Shown: piece by piece, positions 1 through 9,959 of the stretch
Numbering within the stretch: the stretch's first letter is position 1
Layout: every line of letters begins with the position of its first letter
NCBI RefSeq assembly: GCF_020921035.1
Contig: NC_063152.1
Location: 18,490,001 to 18,554,000 of the forward strand
DNA from: Rhodamnia argentea
Taxonomy: Eukaryota > Streptophyta > Magnoliopsida > Myrtales > Myrtaceae
Reading direction: 5' to 3'
DNA length: 64,000 bases
Notes under the pieces: generated by a model
The model's input: the letters and a program-made list of their open reading frames with translations, nothing else
Told to the model about the DNA's origin: nothing
The model's database searches: none
Position numbers and translations under genes: made by a program

Positions 1-90
1 TCCAGGAAGCATTACGTCCTATGAATTACGTCGGAGCATGCTATTAACGGTTTATTTTCTCAAATGAAAGCCACTCTCGGATGGCATAAC

Positions 91-2155
91 GGCCTCGTTT
101 GGTTCAGCATTGGGGATGAACATTGAAACCCTAAAGTCCCTTAGCCAAATGCAAATGGTGTTTGTTTCGTTTTTTGGCTCACTTTGAGGAGATACACTTA
201 TATGTCAAATACTCTCCCAAGGGACGTTTGCCCAAAGTAGCTCAAGAGCTACTTTGGAAACTTGCATTCTCTCATTTAATGAAAATTTCTAAGCTTCCCC
301 TTTTACCCTCATTCAGCAACCATAATTCTTGTTTTACCCATTTATCCTCAAACATGCTCAAACCCTAAAAAAGACACGACACACACGTATATGGCCCCTT
401 TTCCTCACCCTCTCTCACGACTCTTCCCGTCAACCTCTCTTGCTAGATGCCACTGTCCCTGCGCCCTCAAGACGCCGATTTGTCTTCATCACGCACGTCT
501 CGCACTCGTATCTCTTCTTAGGTAAAATTTTTTTGTTTCTTTGCCCGTGTTGCCCTCAATTTTTGGCTCGGCCGTAAGATCGACAGCGGATCCTCCTCTC
601 TCTCTCTCTAAACCCTAGTATCTGAATATGGGTGTTTGTCTGTTTGTATGGCTTGTGGCGGTGATTCTTAGTTTTATAAGACTTGCCTATGTTGGTCGAG
701 CTCAATTGGCTGTACCGTTGTGTGATGAATTGTCTCTGCATTTTATTTTAATCAATCGGGGTTGACATTTGATTGAATTTTGTCTAAAGTTTGTGGTTTT
801 AATTTCTGAATCATGTTGTTTGTTTTCGGTGAGTGAAGATCATTCTGCGCTAGCATTAGATGGAGTGGGTAGTTCGCTCCAGATTGACATTCGGCTCTTT
901 GTTGTATTTCTTGCGATTTATCAACCTTTTGTTCTTATTGTCACGCATTCTCGTTGAGCACAAACCAGTTAAAGTTTTCACTCCAGATTGTCATACTTTC
1001 CCCAAAGAAAAATTTTCTGGACTCTATGAAGTCTATTGCCCGTTGCCCTTTCATGATGTATCTACTGAAGATGAAAACTAAACAAAATCAAATCAATAGA
1101 GGTATCGCGGATTGATTTATGTAATGCTTGGATTGAGAGTTGATGGTGGCTCTTGTGTTTGGACTTGCTTAAGCATCCTCGGATAAATAGATTTGTTTTA
1201 AAGTTGGGTGATAGTTTTCTAAAATAGCCTCGAGAACTTCTATTCGTTGTTCCTTATCCTGACGAACTCGGAAGCCACATGTGGCTTGAATACTCTTTTT
1301 ATGCCTTGAAGGGAGAAGATATTCATGTGTGCTATTTCTCTTCACCTACACGTTATCAAGAAGTGTTCAACCGCGCCCATTCATCGCTACGGTCAAAAAT
1401 TGAGCGAGCCTTTGGCATATTGAAGATGAAGTGGCATATTCTAAAAAAAAATGCCAAAGTCATCCATATGAAAAGCAAGTGCAAATTGTCATAGCGACAA
1501 TGGCTTTGCACAATTATATACGGAGAAATGTCGTAAAGGATATGGATTTTGAAGATGCGGATTTGGATCTCGAGTATGGATATTCAATTGACTATGATAC
1601 TGTAGATGAGGGGGCTAGTGCTTCAAATACTAATGCATCCCCTAACATGGCTCGTTTACGTGATGAAATAGCCATGGGTTTAGTTAATAATTAAAGAGGT
1701 TTGTAATTTTTGGAGGAAAACTTATTTCTATCCTCGATGACTTATGCGGTCATCTTTGTAATTTTTGGAGGAAAACTTATTTTTATCCTCAATGACTTGT
1801 GTAATCATATTTATTATAACGATCTTTTGATTGCACACGTCATATTTTGACTTTTTTAACTTATAAATTTGTTAATGTGTCTTTTACGTTACTCACAATG
1901 AGAAAATATAAAAATTGCAGCCTTTTTTTTTCCTAATTTTAAAAAAAATTAAAGTTAAAAAATATTAAATTGGGACACCAAAGGACTTTCCAGATTTAAA
2001 AGTTTACCAAATAGCATTTTCTCCAAAGTTACATCAAAATGCATTTTTCAATTACAATTTACCTAACAGTATTTGCATTTCACAAAATCCCTTTAGCTCA
2101 AAGATATTTGCATTTCCCCAAACCTCTTTTGCCCAAAGCTGAACCAAATGGGGCC
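91..2155 (+). mobile_element. PIF/Harbinger-type DNA transposon, internally deleted
   Basis: The left end reads GGCCTCGTTTGGTTCAGC and the inverted right end reads GGCCCCATTTGGTTCAGC; the 24-bp terminal inverted repeats match at 21 positions. The same three bases, AAC, lie immediately outside both ends (88-90 and 2156-2158), matching the 3-bp target-site duplication of this superfamily. Further inward both ends repeat the word ATTTGCATTT or a close variant, a subterminal repeat. The interior keeps only the C-terminal part of a transposase (separate entry); most of the catalytic domain and any intact Myb-like second protein are missing. At about 2.07 kb it is shorter than autonomous plant elements, so it is probably immobile unless driven in trans. 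Confidence 0.85.
1360..1694 (+). pseudogene. Harbinger transposase C-terminal fragment (ALP1-like nuclease)
   Basis: Two overlapping frames carry one degraded protein. The upstream frame has RAHSSLRSKIERAFGILKMK, the conserved helix around the last acidic residue (the E of IERAFG) of the Harbinger DDE nuclease. A one-base slip in the A-run near 1441-1450 then moves the reading to the frame with YEKQVQIVIATMALHNYIRR, the conserved end of the same domain. An acidic tail follows and ends at the stop at 1692-1694. The first two catalytic aspartates are not present upstream, so the protein is a non-functional remnant. The family (PIF/Harbinger, from which ALP1 was domesticated) is known; the frameshift position is my reading. 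Confidence 0.8.
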
Positions 2156-2279
2156 AACATAGACAGACTCATCCTACAATATTAACTAGACAGAAGCTGA
2201 AGTTCCGCCAAAAGTTGAATTCTCCTGGGGAAAACAGAAAAACTATCAAAACTCTTCTTACGATCACGCAAATGCATTA

Positions 2280-2393
2280 ATTTCTTGAGCTGCCAGCTTG
2301 AGCGACACAGAAATCCTGGAGAGGGCTATGATCGGCTGCCGCAAAAGCAAATACTAGACCCAAGAAGCAAATCGAAAGCACACTTTTTGCGAT
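2280..2393 (-). pseudogene. Germin-like exon 1 relic with lost start codon
   Basis: On the minus strand this segment reads as a germin-like signal peptide and N-terminus (AFAAADHSPLQDFCVAQAGS), identical over these 20 residues to exon 1 of the germin-like gene at 9379-9487. The position of the ATG is ATC here (GAT on the plus strand at 2391-2393), so the start is lost. The coding similarity stops where exon 1 ends in the intact copy, and no exon 2 follows within reach. It looks like a decayed duplicate. The sequence at 5380-5440, which resembles the upstream region of the same gene, may be the other surviving piece. Confidence 0.8.
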
Positions 2394-3510
2394 CTCTGAA
2401 AGAAAAAATCTCTAGAAAATGAAGAGGTCGAGTTTAAAAAGAGGCGTCTTTTCTCTCCGAAATGAATCAAGATGGCTTGTGTTTGTGGGTGTGGATGAGA
2501 TACCACGAGGAGGATGCGAGTACTTATGTTGGGAGCACACGGAAGAAATCCGAGGAGATCACTAAGAGAGAGCCCAAGTTCGTGCCCATCAACATATCCA
2601 GTTGGTCCTACCTTCACTCAAAAGTTTAAGCCAATGAGTTATGGGCCAACTAAGATATAATAGCCGCTCCACACCACATCGGTTATCCAACGTGAGACTT
2701 TTCTAACACAACTCACACGTGCATCATAATAATCTCCCCATCACGTGTGAGCTTCGGTGTTACGTCTGCTCCCCCTTAATCCAAGTATCCTTTCGCATCA
2801 ACTTATCTCAATTTGAATCTCTATCAATGTCCATCGGGCCCGCATTGCTACACCACAACTCCCGCCAGCTAGGAAACTGCGTTGGCTACAAGATTCCTTT
2901 TTTGAGATATTCACCATGCACCAATACATATTGGGAGTGGGCAACCAATCAACCATCGACTCTGATAAAAATTGTTGTAATATTAATATAACATGCGAAA
3001 ACTAATCAGGATCTTGCAAATAAGTCAATCCGAAAAGCCCGGATAAATAACGAGAAACGATAAAGGACACTGGAGATTACATGGGTCGGTCTATATATCG
3101 ATACGTATATCCATGGGAGAGCCAACACGAATAATCTACTATAATCGGAGAATCGGAATTATAATCGAGCAATACGCTCATGTTTTTCACATCTAGATTA
3201 TACCCAAACCTAAAGTGTTTACAAATAAACAACTTAATTGGGTATATGAAAACTCACGAAGCACAAATCACCGTTTTCATGCGTCAAGCACAATCGTTCA
3301 ATATGGCTAAACCAAGAACTTCTTCGTACGACGACCTTCACTGTGCAACGTCTTCTTTGCTCTTCGTGCGTTCGCTCCCCGCACAGCTTCTCGAACAAAT
3401 GTCTCATATGTTTTTTTTTTCTTTCTCGTGTTCTTTTCGCGGCGCGACTTCTCTTGTGCGGCTCTTTTTTAAGGAACAAGGTCAGAGTCGGAGAGTGGCC
3501 TTTTAAGGGG
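2394..3510. other. Intergenic repeat patchwork, no gene seen
   Basis: Nothing here reads as a gene. The stretch around 2560-2960 has the phrasing of plant LTR retrotransposon ends (the complement of GGTAGGACCAACTGG, CACATCGGTTATCC and similar), but I could not pair it with a second LTR. The short open frames at 2719-2991 and 3180-3506 show no family resemblance. Confidence 0.4.
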
Positions 3511-3642
3511 TCAACAAACCTAACTTTTAACTGGGACCCACATATTCCCCCACATATTCAAGAAAGAAGTGAACGAGCCTTTCTACTAAGATTTCTCATT
3601 CTTCCTCACAAATAAATAATAATAAGCATAAAATATGTGATC
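3511..3642 (+). repeat. Left arm of a ~130-bp inverted repeat
   Basis: The arm starts TCAACAAACCTAACTTTTAA and runs to about 3642. Its reverse complement recurs at 4198-4331 with roughly 90% identity by eye. The pair encloses a Copia 3' end, so the arms are probably two LTR pieces in opposite orientation rather than classical transposon ends. Confidence 0.75.
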
Positions 3643-3679
3643 CGGTAGTTACACATAAGACAGCTTCTGCATTACTAAT

Positions 3680-4006
3680 ACTCTCCTTAGCAATGTTCGC
3701 CACTCTGCTTGTGGCTTTCTGCATCACTAGTGTTGATATACACTGTGATAACCAAGATGCGATATATCTGACGTATAATCCGGTTTATCACGAGCGAACG
3801 AAGCATATCAATATTAGGTACCACTTCATTCGAGATGTCTTGGCGAAGGGTAAGGTTGTTGTGAAAAAGATAGCGATGGCGGAGAACCCCGGCAAACATG
3901 ATGACTAAGCCTGTAGAGAGTGAGCGCCCATTGGGGCATTGGGAGAGTAGCACGAATAATGAGCACTATGACATGGTTATAAACATCGAGCCAAGGTGAA
4001 GAATTG
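3680..4006 (+). pseudogene. Copia RNase H C-terminus and 3' tail remnant
   Basis: The frame 3693-3908 reads SVDIHCDNQDAIYLTYNP followed by YHERTKHINIRYHFIRD, the hallmark end of Copia RNase H (CDNQ(S/A)A, then H-x-R-T-K-H-I). It is followed by a purine-rich tract and TTAAATTATGTCTTGAG at about 4008, which resembles the LTR start of the younger Copia element at 41525. The 3' tail around GAGCCAAGGTG is also shared with that element, so both belong to one family. The N-terminal pol domains are absent. Confidence 0.8.
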
Positions 4007-4197
4007 TTAAATTATGTCTTGAGTTTTTTAAACCGTTTATGGAACCGCTCCGAATCTATTAAGAAATAAATCCGAGAATTCGAATTGGGATTAAAATTCA
4101 TATGCATGGATATTTGTTTCTATTAGAAGAAGATTCACCTCGTGCACTAGACAAGTTCTACCGCAAAATGGATATTGGCACTATAGGACAAAATAAG

Positions 4198-4331
4198 GGG
4201 ATCACTTATTTTATGCTTATTATTATTTATTTGTGAGGAAGAACAAGAAATCTTAGCAGAAAGGCTCGTCCACTTCTTTCTTGAATATGTGGAGGAATAT
4301 GTGGGTCCCAGTCAAAAGTTACGTTTGTTGA
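4198..4331 (-). repeat. Right arm of the ~130-bp inverted repeat
   Basis: Reverse complement of 3511-3642. The outer end GTTTGTTGA mirrors TCAACAAAC of the left arm. It abuts the direct repeat that flanks the plastid insertion. Confidence 0.75.
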
Positions 4332-4372
4332 CATGTGTTGGGTGGTTTTAGGCCTCTCTCATCCCAAAAACT
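4328..4372 (+). repeat. Direct repeat copy 1 beside the plastid insertion
   Basis: Starts TTGACATGTGTTGGGTGGTT and ends ATCCCAAAAACTAG. The same ~45 bp recur on the other side of the ndhD fragment (4801-4846). Confidence 0.8.
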
Positions 4373-4799
4373 AGCTATACATTGTTAACATCGGGAAATG
4401 AAATAATCGGGAATCTTGAGTAATCGGGTGAGCCGCTAAAGTAGCTAAAGTGGTGATAAATCCCGTTAGTAAAATAGGTCCTATGGAAAGTCCATCTATT
4501 CCCAATCTCCAGTAAAAACAAAAATGGATCCATTTATACTCCTCTGTTAGTTGGGTTAATGGATCATTCAATTGGAACCGATAAAAGAATGTATAGGTAG
4601 TTAAAAGGAGTTCTAATAAGCATATACATATAATGGACCACCTTATTACCTTATTTCCTCTATGAGGTAGAAAGAAAATTAGAAAACTTGCAAATATCGG
4701 TAAAAGTACAATTATTGTTAACCAAAGAAAATAATTCGTGGTAAAGACAAGATACACTTGGACAAAAAAAACCCATGCTTGATGAAGAAAAAAGAATAA
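4371..4799 (-). pseudogene. ndhD: Plastid DNA insertion carrying the ndhD N-terminus (NUPT)
   Basis: The minus strand is an almost uninterrupted translation of the first ~130 residues of the chloroplast NAD(P)H dehydrogenase subunit 4 gene: [20 protein letters not shown], then [20 protein letters not shown], then [18 protein letters not shown]. In plastids ndhD starts with an ACG that is edited to AUG; ACG is present here too (ACGAATTATTTT on the minus strand), and the upstream bases look like the psaC-ndhD spacer. Downstream coding stops at MYS, where nuclear repeat sequence resumes. It is nuclear because plant repeats flank it on both sides. Amino-acid changes such as AHPITQ suggest it has aged in the nucleus. 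Confidence 0.92.
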
Positions 4800-4800
4800 T

Positions 4801-5155
4801 TTGACATGTGTTGGGTGGTCTTGGGCCTTTATCATCCCAAAAACTAACTTAAAGGACGAGACTTTTCCTCACACTTACAAACCGATCACCAGCCCCTTCC
4901 ACAACCGATGTGGGACAACTCCAACAATCTCCCTCTTACACATCGGGCCCTAGGTCTAAGGCAGTAACAACCCGCATCTCTCCCGTGTGATTGTTGAATT
5001 CAGATTTGTTGGTAACCCGAGCTCTGATACTAGTGTTGGGTGGTCTTGCGCCTCTCTCATTCCAAAAGCTAGTTCAAATGATGAGTCTTTCTCTCACACT
5101 TATAAACTGATCACCAGCCCCTTCCATAAGCGATGTGGGACAACTCCAACGACTT
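4801..5155 (+). repeat. Direct repeat copies 2 and 3 (~120-bp unit)
   Basis: Copy 2 (4801-4920) and copy 3 (about 5031-5155) share GTTGGGTGGTCTTG, CTCACACTTA, the phrase GATCACCAGCCCCTTCCA and GATGTGGGACAACTCCAAC, with about 85% identity. The spacer between them holds CATCGGGCCCTAGG. This is a dispersed plant repeat of LTR type; no ORF is involved. Confidence 0.75.
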
Positions 5156-5379
5156 ATATGCATGCAAGAGCAGAGGAGAACAAAGATTCAGATTTATTAA
5201 GGAGTACATATAAAATGAGGGGGAGGTCACTTTCTGGAGGAGTCTCATCTTGGTAATTGGCCGTCCCTTTGAAAGAGAAACTATGGTGTTGCCAAATGCT
5301 AAATGGACGCAATTCTTCTACCAAAGTTATAATAATAGCGTGTGGATATATTGAGAGAGAGAAGGCAATTTAACGCGCA

Positions 5380-5440
5380 ACAAGAATTAATCAGCGAAGT
5401 TGTCCCTTGACCAAGTACGCGCCTCGCAGCCAAAATGAGT
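5380..5440 (-). promoter_or_regulatory. Germin promoter-like relic
   Basis: AATCAGCGAAGTTGTCCCTT followed by GACCAAGTACGCG resembles AATCAGCGACGGCGTCGCTT followed by GACCGAGTACACGG at 9807-9840, upstream of the germin-like gene. The orientation agrees with the exon-1 relic at 2280-2393. Probably a leftover of the same duplicated gene, separated by later insertions. Confidence 0.5.
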
Positions 5441-6899
5441 TCGCTTTTCAATTTCGAATTCGGCTTTTGTTCCATCAACACGCATAAGAACAAAGCATAG
5501 AGCCTCAACCTAAATTAATATGCTGCAGATATATTTTCTCTTTCTTTGTTTGTGCCATATATAGTTTGATGATTCTCTTCTCTCTTTTTCTGTCTTGTTG
5601 CGGCAGCTAATGCGTTATGAGAATGAGAATGGAGAGGCTTGATTGGGAGGCTTGTGCAATTCATAATAGCCATAGTTCAGGTTATCATTGCGTCATCGGT
5701 ACTTAAATTTCTGCCCTTCGAGAAGGAAAGTCGGCTCGAACAATTGCGTATGATGGTCAAAACGTTCATTCCCTTATTTTTTTCGAAAGATAGAATGTCC
5801 TAAACACTTGGCACCTATTCCATCCCCATTGTCCATTGAGCCATCTCTAAATAGTCCCCTATTTGCCGGGTATGCTACTAGCAATATAGAAAATGAGTTT
5901 GTCATCTTGATATAGATGGTTTTACCTCGTTGAATATTTATTTAAATATTCGGAGAAGGAAATAGATATTGGATTTATTTGGCTTTTGTTGAATCTTTGT
6001 CAAAGGCTTGATAGATAATTTGATAAGCCAATGAATTTTTGTTTTTGTGTTCTTAATATAGTTAACCAACATGTTAGCTATTACGATAAAATGTATTGGA
6101 CTTCACAATTTTTTTTTTTCTTTTGCAACCTCAACATGACATGAACTTGAAAGAAATTTAAGATCAATTTTTCATTTTATGGGGGCTAAAATCATTTATT
6201 TTTTCTTTTTTGATCTCATATTTATGGTGGATCTTGAAAGATATGAAAGAGATATCTTCCTCCGAGCCATATATATGACTTAGGAATATGGCTTTCCACC
6301 TAATTCGATATGTATCCATGAGATTGAGCTTAAATTTCTATTTACTCATGTAATCAGAGTATCTGTTTATCTCATTTTCCTACTAAGATTGAAAATCATG
6401 TATCTTACATACATATGTGATTGAGTCATTAGGTTTCTGATATAGTGTAAATATAAAATGTTCTTCGAATCATTGTTATTTGATGCAAACCTATTCTAAA
6501 AAAGTCAAGGCATTTCGAACCATTTGTTGACATGGACAAAGTCAAAGATAACCACTGAAACTATATCAATTGCAAGTGTAATAGTTATGAATTGCATGTC
6601 TTTAGAAAGATTATCTTTTGATTTATCGTAGCCTACTCTAATTCCCTTATGAAACTTTGTTTGTGGATTAGCAACAGAGTTCACAATTTGTAGTGGTTCA
6701 TGTGGTATCATGAAATGCACTACAACGCCTTTGTTGACTAATCATTCACTCCAATAGCTTCTAGAGTTTCATGAATAATGTAAGACTACACAATGTTCTT
6801 GTGTTTATTGCCAAAATCAAAAGTAAAATTTAGTAAAAAATTTAATGGGAATAAGTAATCCAAAAATAGTTCATATTTTAATTGAAGAAGCGTTTGTAA

Positions 6900-7900
6900 G
6901 TCATACATTGTATAGTATTGGTAGAGTCAAACTTTTGTTAAGAAACGTAAATGAAGTTGGCTGAGACTTTTTTTTTTATAAGAGACAAGAGAAGTCGGTA
7001 TATTATAGAAAACAAAACAAGCATCGATAACTAACTCAAAACAGGAGTTGGTATTGTAGTCGGAAAAAAATTGGTAGTCAGTCTTATTGAAGTTGGTAAT
7101 TTCTATAAAAAAAAAATTGAGAAAAAAGCAAGTTGAAAAATAAATTGTGGTGACTTGGTAGAGAAGTTGTTTAATTTTTATAAGGAAATAAATGTTCTTT
7201 GATAAGCAACTCAAACAAGAGTTGGCAATTCAAAACTAGTTGAAAATTCAATTAGAGAAAAGTAATAACCTACTCAATTAAAATTTGGAAATTCCATCTA
7301 ATAACTGGCAAATTTAAGATCCTGGTAAGAAACAATAGTTTGTAAAGAGTGATAAAAGGAGTTGGTAATTTCAAAAAAGAATATAAAAGTCGGCAGCTAA
7401 CTAAAAAAAAATGTGTTCGACCAAAAACAAACTAAAAAGAATGTGGATTATACATAACCTATTGGTAACTTAACTGGGTAAAAGTTGGTAATCACTTGAT
7501 AAATTCTAAAAAAGAGTTGGTAATTAAGGCAAATCAAATTTAGTAGCTCAACAGAAAGATAGGTAAATAAAAATAAAATAAATACTAGGAAGCAAATCAA
7601 ATGAGACTTGATAAACCAGAACTGCTAGCAACCTAATGGGGTTAAACTGGCTAGTCACGCAAATCAAAGTTGATAATTCATATAAGAGTTGTAATATTCA
7701 AAGTGTTCTTAAGAGAAACAAATAAAAGTTTGTAAATGATAAAAAAAATTTGATAAATCAAAAAGAGACGAATTAACACTGGTAAAGAACTTGGATAATC
7801 GGATTCTAATAAATCAAAATTACATGGTGATTTAAGTACTAAAAAGTGGTAAGCCAATCCAATAAATATTGATAGATTCGTACATGAGTAGTAAATTTTA
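6900..7900 (+). repeat. Degenerate GTTGGTAATT motif array
   Basis: Close variants of AGTTGGTAATT recur irregularly every 25 to 80 bp (for example near 7044, 7091, 7211, 7359, 7485, 7517 and 7670), separated by A-rich linkers. Spacing and sequence are too loose for a clean satellite. An old minisatellite or the worn interior of a retroelement would explain it. Confidence 0.5.
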
Positions 7901-8027
7901 GCCATTAAAAATGATCAATTATAGCTAATCAAAATAAGAAAAGTCAATAATTTGTAAATTATTGAAAAGAAGCTTGTGTCTTAATGATAGTGTTAATGAG
8001 TTATGAACAAGTTATTGAGAGAAATAA

Positions 8028-8240
8028 GGGCTCGCATGGCAATGTTGTTGCTCAGAAATCAACTTATGCTTCTTAGCATAAGCTGATTTTTCTACTTCTG
8101 AAGAGAAATAATTTTTTTTTTAACTTCTTCAAGTTGCTTCACAACTACTTCTGAGCAAGAAAATGATCTAGAAGTAGAAAAATGAAGTTGCATATCCAAA
8201 CAGATTTCTATTTCGAAGTAGCGCCCTACGAGTGATTCTA
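8028..8240 (+). mobile_element. MITE fragment with internal hairpins
   Basis: GGGCTCGCATGGCAATG follows a TAA and matches the end of the MITE at 28903 (GAGCCCGCATGGCAACG). Inside are the paired words CTTATGCTTCTTAGCATAAG and repeated ACTTCT / AGAAGT. The right boundary is unclear; CCAAACAG near 8198 may be close to it. Confidence 0.5.
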
Positions 8241-8479
8241 AAATTTTTTACCAATAAATTTTTTACACCTGCCAACCTTTTAAGAAATCTATCGGTACAG
8301 AAAAAAAAATCATTTCTTGGGCTCAAAGCGCAAGAATCCTCCATGCATAATAGGACAAATAGATGCTTTTAAAATAAAATACTAAAGTACGACTGTGTGG
8401 CCTATCTATCTTCAAATTTCTATAGTCAGATTACCTCATATTGATGATTCGGAAGCCACATGGCGTGGCAGTCATATAA

Positions 8480-8506
8480 CAGAGAGAGAGAGAGAGAGAG
8501 AGAGAG
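8480..8506 (+). repeat. GA microsatellite
   Basis: About 13 GA dinucleotides in a row. Confidence 0.95.
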
Positions 8507-8701
8507 TTGAATTTGGAATTTTGGTCAAATTAACTTTAAAAAATGGGGTCTTAACTGTAAATTACGTATCAATCAATGTCGAAACAGTAAAAATAAATAA
8601 ATACAACGGTAAGTAATGGCGAGACACAAGGTTAAACAAATGAATCGATGGACTTTGCTTCTAGACAGCACTATCTCAAATGCTCCCCACTTGCTTGTTG
8701 C

Positions 8702-9487
8702 CTAAAATTTCGACTGAATCTGGCCAACTACAGTTTTATCAACTTGGAATGCTTTGGCAAGAATGTCTCCGGAGATATCAGGCATCGACCCGAACACGGC
8801 ATTAGCAATTGTAATGACACCGGGGTTTTGGCTACCGAGAGCTGCGATGGCGACCGCATTCCCAAAACCGGTATTTCTCTGGAAATGGACAAGGCCTTGA
8901 GGGAAGACGAGCACGTCGCCCTTCTGCAAGACCTTGGAGATGAGGCGGTTGTCCGGGTTGGACGTGACGAACCCAACTTCAAGGGTTCCTTCCAAGACTA
9001 GCAAAATCTCAGTGGCGCGCGGGTGAGTGTGGGGCGGGTTGATTCCCCATGGCGCGATGTCGATGCGCGCCATGGAGATGCCGAGGGTGTTGAGTCCAGG
9101 TAGCTGAGCCACGGTCACCGGCGTGACCTCGAGCTGACGGGGTTTGACATGTTGCCCGGAAGATGGAGCCCGCCGAAGGAGAAGTCATTTGCCTGAGCCG
9201 TTTTGGGGTCCTTGCAAGCCACGCCATTCACAAACACTGCCATGGGAAGCACAAACGCATCTTCAGACTTCACATATGGAAAAAGAAGAAGTAAAACCTA
9301 TCGAACCCCATCCATATTCAGACTGCTACAAACATATAGTCCTACAAATTCCCCTTCTTTTTGGAGCATATTTCTTACCCGAACTGCCAGCTTGAGCAAC
9401 ACAGAAATCCTGCAGCGGGCTATGATCGGCTGCTGCAAAAGCAAGAAACAGACCCAGGAAACAAGCCAAAGCCACACTCTTTGCCAT
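8702..9487 (-). pseudogene. Germin-like protein gene, two exons, single-base frameshift
   Basis: Exon 1 is 9487-9379 (ATG at 9487, signal peptide MAKSVALACFLGLFLAFAAA, donor GTAAG) and exon 2 is about 9236-8702 (acceptor GGCAG; an alternative in-frame acceptor lies a few codons upstream). The protein would be about 214 aa, the usual size of these secreted, hexameric, Mn-binding cupins of the cell wall. Both germin boxes are intact: [20 protein letters not shown] with the His, His and Glu ligands, and [13 protein letters not shown] with the third His. The KGD turn and the C-terminal QSKF are also present. At about 9128-9133 one base is missing between NPVSS and EVTPVTVAQ, which would stop translation after exon 2 residue ~39. 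Either this is a recent pseudogene or a sequencing error. The exact function (oxalate oxidase, SOD or other) cannot be read from sequence. Confidence 0.85.
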
Positions 9488-9644
9488 CTCCGAAAACTCA
9501 ACCGAGATCTTCGCCGAGGTTGTTAGTTGTCTGAAACGAAGTAGCTCAGGTTTCAACTTGGAAGTGGGACTTCGAAGGAGTAACCAAACTAGGGTTTTTT
9601 GAAAGTTTTGCTGTGGATGGAATGTGCTGGGAGCAGATGGGCAG

Positions 9645-9652
9645 TATTTATA
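9645..9652 (-). promoter_or_regulatory. TATA box of the germin-like gene
   Basis: TATAAATA on the minus strand, about 160 bp upstream of the ATG at 9487. This leaves a leader of roughly 130 nt. Confidence 0.65.
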
Positions 9653-9959
9653 CACATGCCAGATCACAGGAGGAACTGCGTGAGAGAGATGATATTATAT
9701 TGAAAGAGAATGTTGTAAGTTTCCACGAAAGGGCCATCGAGATTGGCCGTCCGCGAGTAGTACGTAGGGATAAAGGGCGACCGCAAATTTCAACGCGTGA
9801 AGAACCAATCAGCGACGGCGTCGCTTGACCGAGTACACGGTCGTCTCGTCGACAATTAGGAGGAAGGGAATGGTGGGCCAGGTGGGGTCTCGTTCTCTCC
9901 GGTCTCTTATTCGGCTTCTTCGGTTTTTGCTGCACGGGGCACCAAGGACGATATAATAA

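Larger units (their letters stand above)
5541..8640. other. 3.1 kb AT-rich spacer without genes
   Basis: No open frame here resembles a known protein. Three things stand out: a diffuse motif array (6900-7900, separate entry), a MITE end (8028-8240) and a GA microsatellite (8480-8506). Confidence 0.6.
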
